Part shown: positions 5,590 through 8,371 of the stretch, in pieces
Numbering within the stretch: position 1 is the stretch's first letter
Layout of the letters: each line of letters opens with the position of its first letter
DNA from: Candidatus Rokuibacteriota bacterium
GTDB lineage: Bacteria; Methylomirabilota; Methylomirabilia; Rokubacteriales; CSP1-6
Assembly: GCA_016179165.1 (NCBI GenBank)
Contig: JACORX010000336.1
Location: 1-8,371 of the forward strand
Direction of reading: 5' to 3'
DNA length: 8,371 nt
Notes under the pieces: generated by a model
The model's database searches: none
What the model was told of the DNA's origin: nothing
What the model saw: the letters and a program-made list of their open reading frames with translations, nothing else
Program-made: the position numbers and the translations under genes

Positions 5590-6068
5590 GCTTCACGCGG
5601 AGCGGTCTCGGCTTCGATCTCCACCCGCTGGTGGACGGGCGCCAGCTCGTGCTGGGCGGCATCGCCGTACCGCACGAGCGGGGACTCGGCGGCCATTCCG
5701 ACGCTGACGTCCTGACCCATGCCGTCTGCGAGGCGCTGCTCGGGGCGCTGGCCCTGGGCGACCTCGGCCGTATGTTCCCGGACACGGACCCGCGCTGGAA
5801 GGGCGTCTCGAGCCTGGTCCTGCTCGAGGGGGTCCTGGACACCCTCCGCGCGCGACGCGCGACGCTCGTCAACGTGGACGTCACGGTAATCTGCCAGGCG
5901 CCGCGGCTCGGCCCGCACCTGCCCGCCATGGCCGCACGACTGGCGAAGACCATGGGCGTCGAGACCGATCGCGTGAGCGTCAAGGCGAAGAGCCCCGAGC
6001 ACCTTGGGTGCCTCGGTCGCGGCGAGGGCATAGCGGCCATGGCGGTCGTCAGCGTGGAGGTTCCGTGA
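5586..6068 (+). CDS. ispF: 2-C-methyl-D-erythritol 2,4-cyclodiphosphate synthase IspF
   Basis: This 160-residue enzyme of the MEP pathway cyclises CDP-methylerythritol 2-phosphate to methylerythritol cyclodiphosphate with loss of CMP. The family works as a homotrimer with Zn at the subunit interface. Zinc ligands Asp11 and His13 (GFDLHPL) and His45 (HSDADVLTHA, 37-46) are present, with LGDLGRMFPDTDP after them. The cytidine-binding region reads KAKSPEHLGCLGRGEGIAAM (133-152). The RGEGIA part is standard, but SPEHLGC differs from the more usual T-T/N-E-x-L-G-F. ATG 5586 is chosen because it forms ATGA with the ispD stop and starts just before the conserved GxGFDxH. An open frame runs further upstream, to 5367, but only inside ispD. 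The stop overlaps the cysS start as TGATG. ispD and ispF stay separate genes here; some proteobacteria have them fused. Confidence 0.96.
   Translation: MSFTRSGLGFDLHPLVDGRQLVLGGIAVPHERGLGGHSDADVLTHAVCEALLGALALGDLGRMFPDTDPRWKGVSSLVLLEGVLDTLRARRATLVNVDVTVICQAPRLGPHLPAMAARLAKTMGVETDRVSVKAKSPEHLGCLGRGEGIAAMAVVSVEVP
6056..6060 (+). promoter_or_regulatory. Shine-Dalgarno for cysS
   Basis: GGAGG lies 7 nt before ATG 6068. It decides this start over an in-frame upstream codon at 6008 that would add 20 residues inside the ispF coding sequence. Confidence 0.65.
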
Positions 6069-7504
6069 TGCCGCTGCGTATCTTCAATACCCTCACGCGA
6101 CGCAAAGAAGACTTCGTCCCGCTCGTGGCCGGTGAGGTGCGGATGTACGTCTGCGGCGTCACCGTGTACGACCTGTGCCACATCGGCCACGCCCGGAGCG
6201 CCATCGTCTTCGACGTGATCCGGCGCTACCTGCGCTCCAGGGGCTACCGCGTCACCTTCATAAAGAACTACACCGACGTGGACGACAGGATCATCCGCAA
6301 GGCCAACGAGGAGGGCGTGGCCGCCTCGGTGATCTCGGAGCGCTACATCGCGCAGTACCAGTCGGACATGGCCTCGATCGGCGTCCGGCCGGCCGACGTG
6401 GAGCCCAAGGCGACCGAGCACATCCCGCAGATGGTCGCGCTGATCGGGCGGCTGCTGGCACGCGGGGTCGCCTACGTGTTAGATGGCGACGTCTATTTCG
6501 AGGTCCGCCGCTTCCCGCACTACGGCAAGCTCTCGGGCAAGAACCTCGACGAGCTCGAGTCAGGCGCCCGCGTGGACGTGGACGAGCGCAAGCGCGATCC
6601 GCTCGACTTCGCGCTCTGGAAGGCCTCCAAGCCCGGCGAGCCGTCCTGGCCCTCTCCGTGGGGGCCCGGCCGCCCCGGGTGGCACATCGAGTGCTCCGCC
6701 ATGTCCATGCAGTACCTCGGCGAGACCTTCGACCTTCACGGCGGCGGAGAGGACCTTATCTTCCCGCATCACGAGAACGAGATCGCCCAGTCCGAGGGCG
6801 CGACCGGCAGGCCCTTCGTGCGCTGCTGGGCCCACAACGGCTTCGTCAACCTGAACTCCGAGAAGATGTCGAAGTCGCTCGGCAATACGCTCTGGATCAA
6901 GGACATGGTGCGCCGGCACGATCCCGAGGCGCTCAGGCTCTATTTCCTCGGGACGCACTACCGGCACCCGCTCGAGTTCGGGGACGAGCGGATCGCGGAG
7001 TCGTTGAAGGCCCTCGGCCGGTTCCGCGCGCTGGTGGAGGAGGCGGACCGCATTGCGGCGAAGGGTACCCCCGCGCCCGGACCCGACGGCGGGCTCTTCG
7101 ACGAGGTCGCCGCCCACCGCGCGCGCTTCGAGGCGGCGATGGACGACGACTTCAACACGCCGCAGGCGCTTGGTGTCCTGTTCGACCTCGCCCGGTTGCT
7201 CCAGGGCGCGCGCACGCAGGCCGATGACGGCCGGCTCGCGGTGGGCGTCTTCCTCATGGGCGTGGGCGAGCTGGTGACGCTCGCGCGGGCGCTCGGTTTG
7301 CTCGAGGCGGGCAGGCGGTCCGAGAGGCCTGTGGATCCGCAGCTCAAGTCCCGAATCGAGTCCCTTCTGTACCGCCGCGAGCAGGCGCGCAAGCAGCGCG
7401 ACTTCGCCGAGGCCGACCGGCTGCGCGGCGAGCTGGCAGCGCTCGGCGTCACGCTCAAGGACTCGCGCGACGGCGGCGGCACCAGATGGACGCTCGGGTC
7501 ATGA
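6068..7504 (+). CDS. cysS: Cysteinyl-tRNA synthetase
   Basis: This 478-residue class I aminoacyl-tRNA synthetase charges tRNA-Cys with cysteine in the cytoplasm. The catalytic Rossmann domain has the HIGH motif (residues 38-41, in CHIGHARS) and KMSKS (266-270, in NSEKMSKSLGNTLWI). The active-site zinc ligands that select cysteine are present: Cys29 (YVCGVTVYD), Cys209 (WHIECSAMS), His234 and Glu238 (FPHHENEIAQSEG). The C-terminal half carries the DALR-type helical anticodon region (MDDDFNTPQALGVLFDL) and the terminal FAEADRLRGELAALGVTLKD segment typical of CysRS. Length is normal. The start at 6068 forms TGATG with the ispF stop. There is no leader in front of it, so no T-box or other cysteine-responsive element can act here. 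The stop overlaps the rlmB start. Confidence 0.98.
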   Translation: MPLRIFNTLTRRKEDFVPLVAGEVRMYVCGVTVYDLCHIGHARSAIVFDVIRRYLRSRGYRVTFIKNYTDVDDRIIRKANEEGVAASVISERYIAQYQSDMASIGVRPADVEPKATEHIPQMVALIGRLLARGVAYVLDGDVYFEVRRFPHYGKLSGKNLDELESGARVDVDERKRDPLDFALWKASKPGEPSWPSPWGPGRPGWHIECSAMSMQYLGETFDLHGGGEDLIFPHHENEIAQSEGATGRPFVRCWAHNGFVNLNSEKMSKSLGNTLWIKDMVRRHDPEALRLYFLGTHYRHPLEFGDERIAESLKALGRFRALVEEADRIAAKGTPAPGPDGGLFDEVAAHRARFEAAMDDDFNTPQALGVLFDLARLLQGARTQADDGRLAVGVFLMGVGELVTLARALGLLEAGRRSERPVDPQLKSRIESLLYRREQARKQRDFAEADRLRGELAALGVTLKDSRDGGGTRWTLGS

Positions 7505-8274
7505 GCACCCCCGAAGTCGAGGATACCCCTCTCTGCGGGCGCAACCCCGTGCTCGAGCTCCTGCGGGCCCAGAGCCGGAGGGTGGAAGAGGTCGCCATCC
7601 TTTCCGAGGGCCGCGGCCCCGCGCTCCAGGGCATCCTGGGCTTGGCCAGGCGCCTTGGCGTCAAGGTCTCCTACCGGACCCGCGACCAGCTGACGGCCAT
7701 GGCGGGCACCCCACACCATCAAGGTGTGGTTGCGCGGGTCGCGGGCGCGAACTACGCTTCTCTCGATGAGTTGCTGGCCATACCCGGGCAGCGGGGCGAG
7801 CCGGCCTTTTTCCTGGCTCTGGACCAGATCCAGGATCCACGGAACCTGGGCGCCATTCTGCGCTCCGCCGAGGCGACCGGAGCGCACGGAGCCATCGTGC
7901 CCAAGCACCACGCCGCCGGGGTCACCGCCGCGGCCGCGAAGTCCGCCATGGGGGCCGTCGAGTATCTGCCAGTCGCCCGCGAGACGAATCTCGTCCAGAC
8001 TATTGAGATACTGAAGAAGGACGGTGTCTGGATCGTCGGTGCTGTGGTCAAGGGAGGTCAGGCCCCATGGGAGGTCGATCTCTCCGGTCCTATCTGCTTG
8101 GTCCTGGGGGGCGAGGGGCCCGGCGTGAGGCCTCTGGTGGCCAAGAGCTGCGACTTTCTCACGAGCATTCCGATGCGGGGGAAGATCGGCTCGCTCAACG
8201 TGTCCGCGGCGGCGGCCGTTCTCTGCTACGAGGTGGAGCGCCAGAGGTTCGCGAAACAGGCGGAATTGTCTTGA
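7501..8274 (+). CDS. rlmB: 23S rRNA (guanosine-2'-O-)-methyltransferase RlmB, SpoU/TrmH family
   Basis: This 257-residue SAM-dependent SPOUT methyltransferase is assigned to 2'-O-methylation of a guanosine in the 23S rRNA peptidyl-transferase region (G2251 in E. coli). The N-terminal substrate-binding domain opens with LCGRNPVLELL (11-21) and ends near HHQGVVARV (72-80). The catalytic knot has motif 1 DQIQDPRNLGAILRSAEATG (108-127, with Asn115 and the catalytic-type Arg121), motif 2 CLVLGGEGPGV (199-209) and motif 3 GSLNVSAAAAVLCYE (230-244). KSAMGAVEYLPV with NLVQTI favours RlmB over other SpoU members, though TrmH-like substrates cannot be fully excluded. ATG 7501 gives the ATGA overlap seen elsewhere in this operon; ATG 7486 is in frame and would add five residues (MDARV). 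Neither start has a clear ribosome site. It is the last gene of the unit. Confidence 0.93.
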   Translation: MSTPEVEDTPLCGRNPVLELLRAQSRRVEEVAILSEGRGPALQGILGLARRLGVKVSYRTRDQLTAMAGTPHHQGVVARVAGANYASLDELLAIPGQRGEPAFFLALDQIQDPRNLGAILRSAEATGAHGAIVPKHHAAGVTAAAAKSAMGAVEYLPVARETNLVQTIEILKKDGVWIVGAVVKGGQAPWEVDLSGPICLVLGGEGPGVRPLVAKSCDFLTSIPMRGKIGSLNVSAAAAVLCYEVERQRFAKQAELS

Positions 8275-8299
8275 CTTAGGGGGACCTCGAAACTAGAGT
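8271..8299 (+). promoter_or_regulatory. Sigma70-like promoter for the tRNA gene
   Basis: TTGACT (8271-8276, five of six matches to TTGACA) and TAGAGT (8294-8299, four of six matches to TATAAT) are separated by exactly 17 nt. Transcription would begin near 8306, a few bases before the tRNA at 8314. The -35 box contains the rlmB stop codon TGA (8272-8274), so the promoter starts inside the coding region of the previous gene. The spacer here is visibly more AT-rich than the rest of the window. Confidence 0.65.
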
Positions 8300-8313
8300 A
8301 AAGTTTTGTGACT

Positions 8314-8371
8314 GCTGGCGTAGCTCAGGGGTAGAGCAACTGCCTTGTAAGCAGTGGGTCGGGGGTTCAAA
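8314..8371 (+). tRNA. tRNA-Thr (anticodon UGU), 3' end cut by window
   Basis: The first 58 nt of a tRNA fit the cloverleaf. They are acceptor 5' strand GCTGGCG, then TA, D-arm GCTC-AGGGGTA-GAGC, and anticodon arm ACTGC-CTTGTAA-GCAGT with a perfect 5-bp stem. These are followed by the variable region GGGTC and the start of the T-arm, GGGGG-TTCAAA. The loop CTTGTAA gives anticodon TGT, which reads ACA (threonine). The remaining T-arm, acceptor 3' strand and discriminator lie beyond the window. Confidence 0.95.

Noticed and set aside
6008..6067. Longer cysS start 20 codons upstream
   Set aside because: The extra residues (MPRSRRGHSGHGGRQRGGSV) are a shadow of ispF. ATG 6068 has a GGAGG site and a TGATG overlap, and begins right at the usual CysRS N-terminus.
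6040..6067. T-box or other leader upstream of cysS
   Set aside because: There is no non-coding space; the sequence is ispF coding sequence up to the overlapping stop/start.
8275..8313. Rho-independent terminator after rlmB
   Set aside because: There is no GC-rich inverted repeat followed by a T-run. The gap is filled by a promoter-like sequence.

Overview
The window is GC-rich and densely coding. Every supported gene lies on the + strand. It looks like a bacterial chromosome from an uncultured or environmental Gram-negative lineage. An Mla-type phospholipid transport system implies an outer membrane. The high GC, the domain make-up and the gene order would fit Methylomirabilota/Rokubacteria or a deltaproteobacterial-type group, but this placement is inferred without any search.

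Layout: (1) positions 2-2525 carry the end of mlaE (permease), all of mlaF (ATPase) and mlaD (MCE-domain substrate-binding subunit), parts of a phospholipid ABC transporter. mlaF and mlaD are separated by an unusual insert of about 198 bp. It is built of two 84-bp tandem units plus a short third remnant, and it keeps open a 64-codon reading frame. (2) Positions 2525-4900 carry radA (recombination/repair ATPase) and a membrane-anchored PIN-TRAM protein of the YacL type. (3) Positions 4897-6068 carry ispD and ispF, two enzymes of the MEP isoprenoid pathway. (4) Positions 6068-8274 carry cysS (cysteinyl-tRNA synthetase) and rlmB (23S rRNA 2'-O-ribose methyltransferase). (5) The right edge holds a sigma70-like promoter whose -35 box overlaps the rlmB stop codon. 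It drives a tRNA-Thr(UGU) gene that is cut by the window end.

Almost every junction is a stop/start overlap (TGATG, TAGTG, GTGA, ATGA), so mlaE through rlmB reads as one translationally coupled transcription unit of more than 8 kb. No internal terminator is apparent. The order radA - PIN/TRAM - ispD - ispF - cysS - rlmB is a reduced version of the Bacillus radA-disA-yacL-ispD-ispF-gltX-cysE-cysS-mrnC-rlmB block. The tRNA-Thr at the end suggests that the tRNA/tuf/secE/nusG translation cluster follows.

The genes themselves are ordinary housekeeping genes with intact motifs. The one element that known families do not explain is the repeat insert between mlaF and mlaD.
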